A stretch of 64,000 nt of DNA from Sphagnum compactum. Taxonomy: Eukaryota > Bryophyta > Sphagnopsida > Sphagnales. The stretch covers positions 20,143,872-20,207,871 of the forward strand of contig OZ234497.1 in NCBI GenBank assembly GCA_965153455.1. The letters are read 5' to 3'. The notes under the pieces were generated by a model. It was not told the origin of the DNA and did not search any database. It was given only the letters and a program-made list of their open reading frames with translations. The number at the start of each line of letters is the position of its first letter. Within the stretch, counting starts at the first letter, position 1. The translations under genes and the position numbers were made by a program. Positions 48,501 to 61,060 of this stretch are shown here, one piece after another.

Positions 48501-51154
48501 AGAATTTCATATTCATTCCAAGGCGTAAACTAAAGTGGAAAAATGAATAAACAAAAATTCTTATTGGAAGAGGGATTTGAACCCTACTAAATAATAGTTT
48601 TTTTGGTCCTCTCATGCCTTCCTACAAAAAATAACAAGACAAAACAAGTATACTCACAACGAGGCTGTTAATTTGTGGTGCATGGTGGGGCCAGTAACAT
48701 TTTGTGCACCTTAAATTAACTGCCCCTCCCCCTCCTCCCCCGTAGTTTACACCCATTATATGTATCCTAATTTTCAAATTGCAACCCTCTCAAACCATAA
48801 TTCGTTTTTTAGAAAAGCTTTTAGTTTCCAGACTATGGGCACTAATTGAATGACTCTTCACCATAATGGATTATTGCCTCCTTGGAAGGTGGTCACTTTC
48901 TAACCATCATCATATTAGCAATGTGGTTTTCTGATGTGGTCATTTCAAAACCATCGCACTCAATGCAATGTGGTTTTGTGACACTTTGCTCAAGCTTTGC
49001 TACTAAAAACCCAAGAGGTTTTAATGATTGATTTAGTTCAATCAAACATTGCCTATAGTTTTGTTGTTTATACACTTACCATGGCCTAGTTTGAATATAC
49101 TCCCTTTTTTACCCCATTGCAACCCCCTACTAATAGGTCATAAACCCTAATTACTTTGGTTGTTGGCTTATTGCGACAATACAAGAATATAAATGAGGTG
49201 GTTGCAATTTGCTAACATTTAGTTTTGTCTATTGATGAATTAAACCACAACCACTAGTAAGAAGATAATTAATTCCAACCACTTGGGTATTGGTTTGATG
49301 TTGATTAACACATAAGATTCCAAGTGCCTAATTTATCATCTTAAGATCTAATGTTGGTATCATGAGGTTAATATATGGTCAAACTACACTATTAAAAATC
49401 ATGTGCAATTAGCCAACACAAAGTACAAAAACTCAAATATAAAGGTTTATGATTTTATTTTATTACCTTGTTCAATTTTTTGAAAATCTTCTTTAAGCAA
49501 TTTTTTGTCCTTTTGTGCCTTCAAATTCAACCAACAGGAGGCCACCGCTATTAAAGAAAGGAAGGCACTTCCAACCGATATAGATATGATAAGTATTAAA
49601 TGGTTGTTTCCTGTTGGACAAATTTAAGGACCATTAGAATCAGTCACCGAAAAAACATTATGGTTCATAGTTTGCAATCTAATAACACTACTTAAAGTTC
49701 AAGTCTTGAAAGTTGTCATTCTTTGTAAGAATGCACAAAATGAAACATGATGTTCATGAAATGGTTATATCAAGAGTATTTAATGAATGCATATAACAAG
49801 TTGTTAATTCTGGAATAGTACTTAAGAATTTCTTTTTGATATTCACACAACACCAATTATTATCATTCATAAAATGCGAAAAAAAGAATATAAATTCTTA
49901 CTTGGTGTGTAGTTGGCATTGCAAAAATAATATATATCTCTTGCATTTGGTGAAGAAACTTTAGTTGTTGTCCATGATTGGCAACAAGGGTTGTTTTCAA
50001 GCCTGTAAAATATTAAACTACAACATATTAAAAATTGGTGTTGTTGTCAAGTTCAAAACTTCCAATTTCAATGCATGTTATCCATTGCATCATCTAAGTA
50101 TTTCATTTTTACCACTTCTCGTATTTTAAAAAATAAATTCAAGTTAGTGAAATTGTCATAATTTAGATAAAGCATCCACATGACCAATTGCTGTACCATT
50201 TGGTTTTTGACAAGGACATAAAAATGATCATGTGTAATTAATGATAGCCACAAGATTTAGGGTTCTAGATGACATCATTAAATTCAATGCTAGTGAAGGG
50301 ACTTAATGAAAGGTTGTAAGGATGCATACATGATAGAAACATTACTAGAAACCAAGCTGGAGTTGTACGAAACATTTATTATATTGTTCCAACTGAAGTC
50401 CACTTCATAAGTGCATGAAACATTGATGCTGCTTAAATCAATAGATCCAGATATGTTATTGTTATTGATCCTTCTGCAAATGTAATCCAAAGTAATTTAT
50501 GGTTAGAAATGTAAATGTTTTCATAAAAAACATAAATGTGCTAAAAAATTCCGAACATTATAGATGATTAAAGTTCAATGCTCTTCATGACATAGTTAAT
50601 AATTATATATTTTTAATTAATATTCAGAATATTAGTAAAATATTTAAAACCAAAGTCATATAAAATAATGTATGAAGTGACAAATTTTGGCTCATGTTGG
50701 GTCAATTTTTTGTTCCAAAGACTGTACTTGAGGTCTGTTTGACAACAAAATGATGTAATTAGTGTGTTTCATATTTGTATTAACATAAAGACTTTTGGTC
50801 CATCAAAAAACATATTGTGGGATTATATTAGCCAAAGTACAAAATGCATTAGAAGCACCATAATGGAATGTTTACAAAGTATGTACAAAACTCAAGTTAC
50901 TCCGCCCAAAGCAAAGACTCAGCTGTGTTGTAAACAGAATTCCAATATTTTGATTAAAAACCCAATTAATGCTTAGAAATGTGAATTGGCTCCCAACTAG
51001 ATGATTTAAGACAGCTGAACAAAGAAACACCAAAGTTAACTAATACTGATTATGTAACCCAGTTCATATATTTGACCATGTCATGGTATATCACATCTCT
51101 GTTGCATGCAATTTCATAAAAGCTTGACTAAATCTATGTGATTAATTTGTATTA

Positions 51155-51189
<35 letters not shown>

Positions 51190-54100
51190 AACGTTACCTA
51201 ATAGGTAGAGAACGAAAAACTTACAACTGTTGGAATGATGTGGTAAAGCTACTGAAATTGGAGATATTACTGAAATTATTGTGTGATAAGTCCAAAATAC
51301 CCAATTCAAACTCTGGAGATGTTGAATTGAAAATTAAATCAATATTGATACTTCCGCTCATGTTGTTGGTACTTAAATTCCTGAACATCTTCCCAACCAT
51401 AACGTAAGTCCAAATCAATTTAAATATTGATATCTTCCTTTCTCAAGTTGCAAAAACAAACCAAAGCTAAGACTTGTTCCCATGGTTCAAATCCTCAATG
51501 TTTAAATAGTTACCATTTTCCAACTTATATTTTGCATTATCAAATTTGTATCATTGTCAAGGTTTATTCACATTAGAATAATGCACAAACTACACAAATA
51601 AAGCATGATTGGCAATTTGAAAATAAATTTTGCTCCTAATTAAGATGAGGTGCGCACACTGTACGAAGGAAGGCTGCATTTTGAAGGTTGGGTAAATCTC
51701 CACTTAAGTGATTTTCTTGTAATTCCCTACATCATTAAAAAAATCCATGGAATTTAAATAAGATTAGAAGTAGCTAAGTACTTGCCAAGCATTTATAAAT
51801 CACATCTTTAAACAAAATACATATGTCATAACTTTCCAAATACATCACAATACTCAAGAAAAGTTCTTAGTCACTCTTTGTCTTGCACTAAATTAGGGAA
51901 ACTCTTTAATCTTTTCCAAATACATTGTTGAAACTAATCATGCATTTTCATATGTATTTAAGTTTCTAACATGGAATTTTAATTTGATTATCTTTCTAAC
52001 AAAATGAGCTTTGAAGCTATCATGGGCATTTGAGACATTCAAGTTCCCTTTATAAGTTTGATGAACGACTAATTTAATTCTTTAATTTTTAATTGTGCAC
52101 ATTGATGATAAACAAGTATCCAATTTTTCTGACAAAAATTAAGTTGAAGTTTCTTGATAGGTCTGGGAATTTTGATTATTAGGGTAAATCTTGTCTAATG
52201 TTGGTGATGTTTGATGCAAAGGAATATATATTTCAACACATATTCCAACATTGGAAAATCCACTTGAATTGCAAAAGACCTAAATTCCATCCAATTTGAT
52301 TCTTTAAATTTGTTAGCATGGGACACATTTACATGAGGATGAGAGATGCTGAGATCTTCTTTGATTAGGAAAATCATTGATGGTTTCTCAAAAGTCCTAT
52401 CAAGATCTTTACCAGGCACCAAAGATCAAGTACATTTGGTAAGAACTCATTTTCCAAATTACATAATTTAAACATATTGCATTTTTAAAATTTGTGCATG
52501 CCTGGTGGTCATGATTTTAATTATTGGTGTGGCATGAATCACAGTCCATGGATTATCCCAATTGGAAATCAATCTGGCAGATTTAATTGGATAGTCAATC
52601 CATATTTTCAGTGTCCAAAACTTTAATAAAGATTCTTTTACATTCATTGAACAAATTTGTTTGAGATGTAATTATGGACATTAATTAAAAAAATAAAATT
52701 TTAATTAGTTCATGAATGTTATAACAATAATGTTTTTGAAAACATGATCAAATCAAACTTCATGAGAATTCATAAAGTTTATGTAAGTTAGGAAAGAGGT
52801 TTGACATTTGGATGCCTTCTTGACAGTAAATAAATTCAATGAAGGGTGAAATATAAGACACTTACAGCGTTACAAGTTGTGTCAAATTATTGATACCCCA
52901 ACTGCTCGCATTTGATGAAATTGGAATTGTTCCATTGAGTTGATTGCCATACAAATATAATGACACTAAATTTGTCATTCCCAATTCTGGAGGGATTGGC
53001 CCAGTCAGGTTGTTGTCACTCAAGTCTCTGATTTTGGGGGCACAAACACGATTTGATGATTATCAATACAACACCTGTTTCCTACCAACAAGAATAATTG
53101 GACAAAACTTCACAAAGATTAAAATCTGAGAAAATTTGAAATAATCCTCCATGACATGTCTAAGAATCTTAACACTATTGCAATAGTAACACAGTTACAT
53201 TTAGATTGTGCAATATTCCTTAGGGCAGGAAGACCGCATAATACTTTACTCATTTGGGAGTTGGGATGGCCTTTGGAAGATAAACTTACAGCTGTAGCAA
53301 CCAGCTCAGATTCCCGTAAGTGGGGTGGATGCTCCCAATAAAATGATTTCCGCGTAGGTTCCTAAAGCATCTCATTGCCACAAAGTCTATAAGTGCTTGA
53401 AGAAAGCATGAAGTCACCCCGGGCATCTTCTTTCACCCCACTCACAGGCATGAAATCAAAGTCCTAGTTATTTTATATTCACCAGGTGTTGAGAGTTTTT
53501 GGTTTTATGTTGATCCCAATGTGTACTCGTTTTGTTCCCATCAAGTTTCCAAGAGTTCTCAGCAAGTTCTCACAGGTTCCTGAATTCTGAAATGTGTTTC
53601 CCACCGTCATTTACATGATTTTACAGTTGCCCAAATGTGGATGAGAAATCTTATACTTACAATGCAGTGTAAATAAGTTTGTTACTTACCCTTACACAAT
53701 GGGTATGCCTAAAACCATAAACATGCAGACCACTGATTTGGACTACACATGCTTAAATTCTCATATCCGTGTCTGACTATGATGTCCCCAGGCCTTGTCA
53801 AAAAGTCCCATAAAAATTGTATAACAAAGAGCCGACCTTGTTTGCTGGAACCTACTTTCTCTCTTTCTAAGAGCAGCTCCGCTAGCAAGTAGTATCGTGG
53901 CTTTTAAACTCTTTTAAGTTTGAGCGGAGTTCAAGCTTTACATAGTGTGATGTAACATTGAGTTTCTACCAGTGTTATGTAACTACCCCCTTTGGTCATT
54001 GAGGACTATTAATTAGAACTGGATCCAAACCAAGATTGATTTTCAAAATTGGAATTGAAACCACAATTATTTTTTAAGGAATAGGATTCAAAATTGGATT

Positions 54101-57100
54101 CCTGATTTACTTATGTGTGGAATTGGAACTAGGATACTTTTCTTTTAATCACAGGGTTCAGAACCCTGGTTAATTATCGATTGATCAGGAGTTAACTGTT
54201 GAGTCCCAATTTGCAAGAATCGAAATCATGCAGGATTGATTTTTGAGAACTGAAACCATGATCCTTGAAAGAAAGGAAGAACCAAAACCAGAACCTTCTA
54301 ATTTGAATTTTGAAACTGGAATTGCAACTGACATAATTCCAATTTATTTTTCAAATTGGGAACCAGAGGTTCTTCATACAACCTCTGGTACAACATTGTT
54401 TGGACTAGTGTTGAGCGGATACCCAGTTTGGCAGGTTAGAATCATCAATTTTGATTTTGGTTACTAAAAACCAAACCAAAACCAGGTCTGAATTAGAACT
54501 AGGTTTGGGACCAGAACCAAGTCCTTGGGTTTTTAAGAATCAGAACCAAACTGGACCTGAGATCTCAGTTTTTAAGAACTGAAACCAAGAGTTTTGAAGG
54601 AAAAAAAAACGACTGGAACCAGGGGCTAACTGAAGGTTAACCATAGGGTTTGGTTTGGGTTACATAGAACCAGGTCTGATTTTTGAACTGTAACCACTTT
54701 AATTTGGTTTTTAAAATCAGAATTTAAGATTTTTCATAAGAGTCAAATATCACCCCCACACTCCTTTGAACCAAGGTTGATATGTTTAGGTCTAGGTTAC
54801 ATGTGAGATTCTAGGGGTTGTGGACTAGAAGTTTTGAGTTGTTAAACCGCCATTGGAACAAGGCAACATGGGGTTCATGGGGTTCTAGGGTATAACGGGG
54901 ACAGAAAAGTAGATCCAAGAAGTCATGTCCATTGTGCTTTGTAAAGGGACTAAAAAGAGGCAAAAAAAGATAGCATGAAAACTATTACATGTAGGGTAAA
55001 GCCCTAGGTTGTAAGGTGGAGCCAAAAGAAGGGCCTAGGATGAGGTTATAATGGAGTGCAGCCTGCATTTTGGGAATGTCCCAGCCTACCCAGGGGCATT
55101 GCCCATGCTAATACATGAGGCAAATGCAAACTGAGCCTGAACACTTGTAGATCATGAGGTGTAAAAGGAAGAGGGTTCTTAGGCTACTATGTAAAAGTGT
55201 GAGGGTTGTTACATGTATAAGTAGGCCTAATTTCCTCCCACTCCTATGGAGTAGCTGAAGACCCCTTCTATTTTGGAGGAGGGATATTCATGAATGTAAG
55301 TTGTGCTCCAAACACACTACACAAATTTCTCTAAATGCGGAGGAATGGGCATTCCCAAAATAAGTGCCCGCCCCATTATGAGAGCATTACTTGACATAAA
55401 ACACCCCACTACAGGCAGGCACTTAAGCACCCTCATTGTGAGAGTACTAGGGTAAACCAGCTCATCATCGATCACCTACCTATGATTCAACACTTTGGCA
55501 GATTTTTTCAATTCTTCTCCATTTTGAGTGATTTAAAATGTTATAGGAGCGCCTTCTCAAGCTCTACAAATCATTCTTGAAATGCAAAGGCCAAGCACTA
55601 GGCAAAGAAGAGCAGTAAAGAAAATATGATTTTCCGAATTTCAAAACGTGTTTTTTTTTTTCCTTTCATTTTGACCTCTCCTGTGTTCAAATCTCATAAC
55701 TTTCTTATTTCTTATTCATTTTAAATGATTTAAAGTGCTATAAGAGCATCACTTGTATTTTTGCAAATCATCTTGGAACTCTACTAACAACAGAGCAACA
55801 TACAAAGAATTTTTTGGCTGTTCGATAATTGGCCTTTGTAGTGTTTAGTGATTTTATTTTTTAGTTCTTGACCCGCTTTACTTTGGAGGACCCTATCTAT
55901 CTCAATTTTATTCCGTTTTTTACAATTGTTAGCACACCAGATGCCTCAATAGGAGGGTTCAAATTTTGTTTGGGCACCACAAACAACAGAGCCCTTCCCT
56001 TGGATCCAGCCTGCCCTGAGTGCTGAAGTGTTCGGTCACTGGCTAGTCTACCCTACTTGACTTAAAACACCTGTATAATTATATTTTCCTTTTCCTCTTT
56101 GATACCTGGATGGTATCACTGAATCACAGGACAAAAAAATTGAAGAAGATTGGGCCTTTTGGAAGCCAAAATGCCAGACCATTTTGGTGAGGAAAAACCC
56201 TTCCTTGTAAGGTACCCTCCAAATACACTGAGAAATTTCTCCTAGTGCTCTGTGCAGGTAAGAGAGAAAACTCACAGGTAGTAAAGAGACGAGAAATTGG
56301 CGATTGCAGGGGGCAAGGGACCTTCAATTCCTCTGCTCGATAGGTCCCTGCGACAAAATCACAAGGTGGATTGCACTCGCAATGTAAGTCGATCAGATCT
56401 CTAGCTCTATCTTCCCTTTTACAATGAGCAAATCGATCCCATATATGCATATGCCATTGTAGCTACATCCGAGAATAGGATGTCAGTATGAGCGACCAAC
56501 ACATCGGGAATCAGCAAGCTAGCAAGCAATCAAGGAAAATCTGGAGAAAGTAAAGATTTGAAGTAGCCGGCTACTTACAAATATACGACGTTACCGAAGT
56601 AGGACGAAGAATCATTGCTATATGCATACTGATCATTAATAAAATCTGTTAAAATGCATTGGACTCCTGGCCATTCTTGTGTCAAGCAAGGAAATGTTTG
56701 TGAAGCGTTATTTAGCGGCCAATTTATCCATTGGTGAGGACTCCATGCGTTGAATAAACTCTGTAGAGCATCCACTGGCACCCAAAAACAGCTCAGGCCA
56801 TCTGCCTTGTCAGGCACAAATAATTAACACAGTGAACATACTTCAAAGTTCTGTTTGTCTTCTAGTACAAGCTAGCAGCTCCTGAACAGAAGCTGAACAG
56901 TGTCAGCTTACTAAGAAGACCTTTAAGCAGAGATCTGATACCCGTCATGTGATGCCCATGAATTTTCGCAAGTGATCGGCTACTCGGAATCAATTGAGAT
57001 CATAATTATTATAGCTTGCTTCATCGAGTTATAACCTAATATCAAATTGCTGCTACCGTAGCTAGTCAAGTGTTCCTTCCAATTGAATGAACAGCAAAAT

Positions 57101-57440
57101 AGAGTATTTATTATTTCTGAAAGATGAAAATGTACTCTACATGTGTTGTACATATCTATTTCAGTAGTACGCATCTCTCAGAATCAACCAGAAAATTGCA
57201 GGAAAAAATCAGTACCCTCACTGATCGGATAATAGTAATATGAAAAACCTATCAGTTGCCTATCCCACCCTGCATACGGGGAGCCGGGGGACTGAGGCGG
57301 CGGGGGGGACTGCGCCGCTGCTTGAAAGAAAAGGGCCAAACAGAGCAAGATAACTAGAGCAAGCCTGCAGCCACTTGTATAAAGACAGCCATGATGATGA
57401 GCAGCATAAAAAAGAAGAAGAGTGCCGCGAGGTTTGCCAT
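45553..57440 (-). CDS. RLK-B: LRR receptor-like Ser/Thr kinase, 15 exons, apparently intact
   Basis: Plasma-membrane receptor kinase, group LRR-VIII-like. Minus-strand exons: 57,375-57,440 (least certain), 56,579-56,805, 56,276-56,347, 53,290-53,361, 52,866-53,027, 51,658-51,726, 51,225-51,380, 50,330-50,473, 49,902-50,002, 49,467-49,610, 48,271-48,389, 47,911-48,121, 46,861-47,098, 46,275-46,425, 45,553-45,990. All introns are GT...AG, phases chain without a stop, and the total of 2,370 nt gives 789 residues. Order: signal peptide (about 1-22), LRR N-cap with [10 protein letters not shown] and [12 protein letters not shown], LRRs on 69-72-nt exons ([34 protein letters not shown]), C-cap with [11 protein letters not shown] (about 359-382), kinase: GQGAFG (about 435), AVK (about 455), HRDIKPAN (about 551), DFG (about 571), LAPEY, then a Ser-rich tail. 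It is an RD kinase with its catalytic residues. No malectin-like domain lies between LRRs and TM, unlike LRR-VIII-2. The ligand is unknown. Confidence 0.85.
51151..51188. repeat. (TA)n microsatellite, longer in unit B than in unit A
   Basis: Intronic TA run next to exon 7 of RLK-B. The unit A counterpart (about 27,904-27,927) is shorter, and the B run carries one TT-type interruption. It is a natural length marker to tell the two copies apart. Confidence 0.85.
54010..54740. repeat. Cryptic GAACCA-rich repeat in RLK-B intron
   Basis: Counterpart of 30,750-31,460 with a few indels, including about 13 bp extra near 54,070. Non-coding. Confidence 0.6.
55057..55350. repeat. Dispersed repeat family R, partial copy in RLK-B intron
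   Basis: Counterpart of 31,793-32,080, starting GCATTTTGGGAATGTCCC. Confidence 0.65.
55448..56055. mobile_element. MITE copy in RLK-B intron
   Basis: Counterpart of 32,174-32,782, so inserted before the segmental duplication. Ends are TAGGGTAAACCAGC and CTACCCTA. Confidence 0.75.
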
Positions 57441-57917
57441 GAGCAGTGGTGGAGCGGCAGCGTGAATATTGATCAACGACGTCGCTGCAACTCTCTACAA
57501 CCATAATAGGAAGCTCATGAGCAATTCTAGCAGTGCCGGAAATACTCAACCTCCTGCTGCAGCTAGCCATCTTGTTGCACAACCAGCAGCAGACTGTAGT
57601 GTTGGGGGGAAAAAAGCTCTGAAACTACCTCCCACACGAGCTTGGTGCACTCGGCCTGTTGTTACAAAGCTGCAAGAAATAGCTAGCCTCCGGAGAACAA
57701 GAGTCAAATAAAGTAAGGCTCAAAACACCCCCACCCCCTTCCTCAATTTATGTTCCTGTTCTCCTCTGATACCTGGGGATATCACTGGGAAAATGACACA
57801 CACAAAGTTTGACGTCCAGTTTAAAGCCTGAGAGTCTACAGGTTTGCCGGAATCGGGCTTTCACGGCTCCCCCCAAACAGGCCCTTATTCTGTCGTCCCC
57901 ACAGTTTCAGGCTTTTA
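57441..57917. other. Region upstream of RLK-B, absent from unit A
   Basis: Directly 5' of the proposed RLK-B start codon, and so the probable 5' UTR and promoter region. No TATA box could be assigned with confidence. An overlapping minus-strand frame (57,184-57,582) has a second hydrophobic stretch ([20 protein letters not shown]) in a different frame from the proposed signal peptide, so an alternative first exon is possible. Confidence 0.4.
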
Positions 57918-58560
57918 TGCCAATAAGTAGGTGTAGCATCGTGCCCCTATCAAGGAGTAGGAGTAGGTGTAAGATCCCTCGTCCTTTCTAAGATGGATAT
58001 CCATTAGCATGAGGTGGTAGTGCTAGTGCCTTATGGTAGTTAGTGAAAACTGTAGAACACCCAATTAAGACTAAATCAGGGTCTCCAAGTCTAGATTTAA
58101 CATTTCCCAGGGATCATATTTATTATATGATCACTAATAAGAGGCCTCAGTCAAAGATACTGGCATGTGCATGACTTTACTGGTTTGTGACGGTAGTAAA
58201 TTTCGTACCGACTTTTGAATCTCCTCCTGGAATAAAAGTGTTTGATCATCTTATCACCAAGTTGTTCCTCAATTATTTCTACTGAACTGTCCTTTTGTAA
58301 GGCAATAAACTTTGGAAGATTTGGAACCTTGGTCATTTGTCTTTTTCTCACAAACAGAAGAAGATGGGGGTAGAAAAGAAGGTATGTGGTGCTAAACCCT
58401 AAACCCTACTGTCGGTTTTTCGTACAGTTTTTTCCCCTTTTGTTCATATTGTTTCTTTACGTAAAGTTTTTCCCTTCAAGTTTTCCATTTAAGAACAATT
58501 TATTGCTGGAAAACACATGTTACTCTGGAAAAAAAATTGGTTTCCAAGTATTTATCAGTG
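57918..58560. repeat. Dispersed repeat family R, copy in unit-B-only segment
   Basis: Shares with 11,720-12,385 and 1,550-2,085 the ordered blocks 'aataagtaggtgt', 'cctatcaaggagtagg', 'cccaattaagactaaatcaggg', 'tctagatttaacatttcc', 'gaatctcctcctgg', 'gcaataaactttggaagat' and the T-rich end. Absent from unit A because the whole 57,199-62,165 segment is absent. Confidence 0.7.
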
Positions 58561-58885
58561 TGCCTGTTGCACACTCAATGAGTGTGCAAATGCCCATACG
58601 GTAGCCAGGCCCAACAGCAAAGCTCACCAGCCAGTGATTAATGTGAAGGCTGAGCCACATGGTTCTGCACAAGGTTGCTCTTGGAACCTTCATCACCCAG
58701 CCATCTATTTTCATTTTCCAATTGCTTGTTTATCGACCTTCCACCAATAAGTTTAGTTTTTGACTTGGTGAGCCAAGTGGATATGCAAGCTGGCCTGCAC
58801 TGGCTGTCGAGGCAGCTTTTCGTAATGGGGGTGCAGCTTTCTCTGGATGTGTGCAAGCCCTCTTTTCCAACATATTTTATCTTAC
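58561..58885. other. Short intergenic stretch, nothing recognised
   Basis: Contains a small imperfect palindrome (TTGCACACTCAATGAGTGTGCAA, about 58,567-58,589). Open frames on both strands overlap one another and show no motif. Confidence 0.5.
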
Positions 58886-59460
58886 TTGGGTAAACCAGTC
58901 AGTGATCAAACATTCAAGCGCTCAAGGCAGGCCGGATTCAAGGGGAGGGCTTCATTGTTTTTGGTGTACAAACAAAACTTGAACCCTTCTTATTGGCACA
59001 TTTGACACATTAAAAGTCATCCAAAATGAAATAGAATTGAAAAAGTTACAGTCCTCCAAAGTAAAGGGGTCAAAAACTCAAAAGAATTAATCACTGAATG
59101 TTACAAAGGTCAATTCCCAAACACTCAAAAAGAATTTGTTGTATGTTACTATTAGAGTTCAAGATGATTTGTAGAACTTCAAGTGACACTCTTTTAGCAC
59201 TTTAAATCAAAAAAATTATGAGATTTGAAAGTAAAAAGGGTCAAAATGAAAAGGAACATGTTTTGTAATTCAAAAAAATGTATTTTCTTTACTGCTCTTT
59301 GTTGGCTGGTCCTTCGGCTTAGCATGTCGAAGATGATTTGTAGAGCTTGAGAAGGTGCTCCTATAATATTTCAAATCACTCACAATGGAGAAGAATCGAA
59401 GAAGTTCTGCCAAGGTGTTCGGTCATAGGCAGGCGATTGGTGATGGGCCGGTTTACCCTA
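58886..59460. mobile_element. MITE copy, inverse orientation to the RLK-intron copies
   Basis: Begins GGGTAAACCAGTCAGTGATC and ends GATGGGCCGGTTTACCCTA. The reverse complement of its right end matches the left end of the 32,174 copy across about 45 bp (TAGGGTAAACC...GACCGAACAC). No ORF. The first bases of the left end are degraded. Confidence 0.75.
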
Positions 59461-60082
59461 GCAACATGAGCAGAAAGCTCCAAATAAATCCTCCAAAATA
59501 AGTGATAAATCTTTTTCAGTGAAGAATTTCCAGGCTTTGACTTTCTTCTCCCAGTCATCTGAACATCTCATTTATGCCAAAGTTGAGTTCCAAAAAAATT
59601 TCCTTTTAATCTGGACTCTGGATCTGCTTTCTTTTGGTGTCTTAAATTTGGCAGTGTTGCAAATTTCAGGAGACTTCCTGCGACACCTGCAAAGGGAGAA
59701 CTGAAAATTAATTAATTAATTAATTGCCAGAAACACAGGCTTATTTGCAATGAAGTTGCCTGCCAGACAATAGCTTACTAAGCAGCTCGCCTAACTAGTT
59801 CAGCATTATGAAATTTTCTACTCAAATTGGCTATATCCTGAAACTTGATAACAAATGTGGCAACATCACAAAATTGAAAAGAAAAAAACACTGCCTGTGA
59901 GGCCTAATAAGGACTTTTCACCCCAGTAAACTTAGATCAGTGAAAATTATTATCATTTCAATTCATCATTTCATGGCACTGTTTCAGACCTCTATGGTAC
60001 AAGGTGGTAAAATTTTAGGTTACTTTTTGAATTGTGAGAATTTTTTATTTTTTTAAAAAGATAAGTGAGTGTCAGCAACCAT
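59461..60082. other. Spacer between two MITE copies
   Basis: No gene recognised. Contains a perfect ATTAATTAATTAATTAATT run near 59,707-59,725. Confidence 0.5.
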
Positions 60083-60694
60083 TAGGGTAGACCAGCTGGT
60101 GATCAAACACTTAAAGCATTCAGGGCAGGCTGGATTCAAGGGGAGGGCTCCATTGTTTTCTAATGTCCAAACAAAACTTGAACCCCTCCTCTTGCCATAT
60201 TTGATGCATTAACAATCATCAAAAATGAATATGAAATGAAAAAGTTATGGCCCTCCAAAGTAAAGGGGGTTAAGAACTGAAAAAAAACAAACCACTGAAC
60301 ACTACCAAAGCCAATTCTCAAAATATCCAATAAATTCCTTGTATGTTCTCTGTTGCTATTAGAGTTCAAAGATGATTTGTAAAACTTCAGATGACACTAC
60401 TATAGTGCTTTAAATCGTTGAAAAAGAATGAGAAAATTAAGAAAGGTATGAGGTTTGAAAATAAGAAGAGTCCAAAAAGAAAGGAAAAAAAAAGTGTCTT
60501 GTAAATTCAAAACTTATTTTTCTTCTCGTTACTCTTACATTATTCCTTTTCCTTTGCACTTCAAAGATGATTTCTAGAGCTTGAGGTATCACTCACATAA
60601 CATTTCAAATCACTCAAAATGACGCACACATGATGAAGATATAAATGCATGTTCAGTCATAAGCAGGAGATTGGTGATGGGCCAATCTACCCTA
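60083..60694. mobile_element. MITE copy, same orientation as 58,886 copy
   Basis: Begins TAGGGTAGACCAGCTGGTGA and ends GGGCCAATCTACCCTA. The interior is colinear with the 58,886 copy ('gggcaggctggattcaaggggaggg', 'caaacaaaacttgaaccc', 'ccctccaaagtaaagg', 'gatgatttgta'). Both copies lie within 2 kb, so they may have been tandem insertions or a local duplication followed by divergence. Confidence 0.75.
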
Positions 60695-60759
60695 GATGAG
60701 TTTTGATTTATCTTAGCATTTGTTTGCAAACCATATTCATAAGCATATACTAAGTATGG

Positions 60760-61060
60760 GATAAAGTGGCCGAGCACCAATCACTGTACCATCCATTGGA
60801 GACCCATGATCCAGGTTGTAGATGAACCTCAACTGAGTTACAAAGGTTCCACCTATCATAAACCCTCCTACTTTCCCCTAACACCCTGTAGGTAACTATT
60901 GGTATAAGTCAGTCGGTGTCAGAGGTAAGTTGGTACGGAAGATGACTGGTTACTACGCAGGTAGGTAAGAGGGTAAGGCACTTGGTGACCTATAGGTAGG
61001 TAAATGCATTTGGATGGTTAATACACAGCTGACTACCATGGTTAGCTATGGGTCAGGAAT
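60760..61060. repeat. Diverged dispersed repeat shared with 3,010-3,260
   Basis: Ordered similarity to 3,010-3,260: 'ccatccattgg', 'aggttccacctatc', 'aaccctcctactttccc', 'aactattggtataag', 'ggtaggtaagaggg'. Class unknown. Confidence 0.5.
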
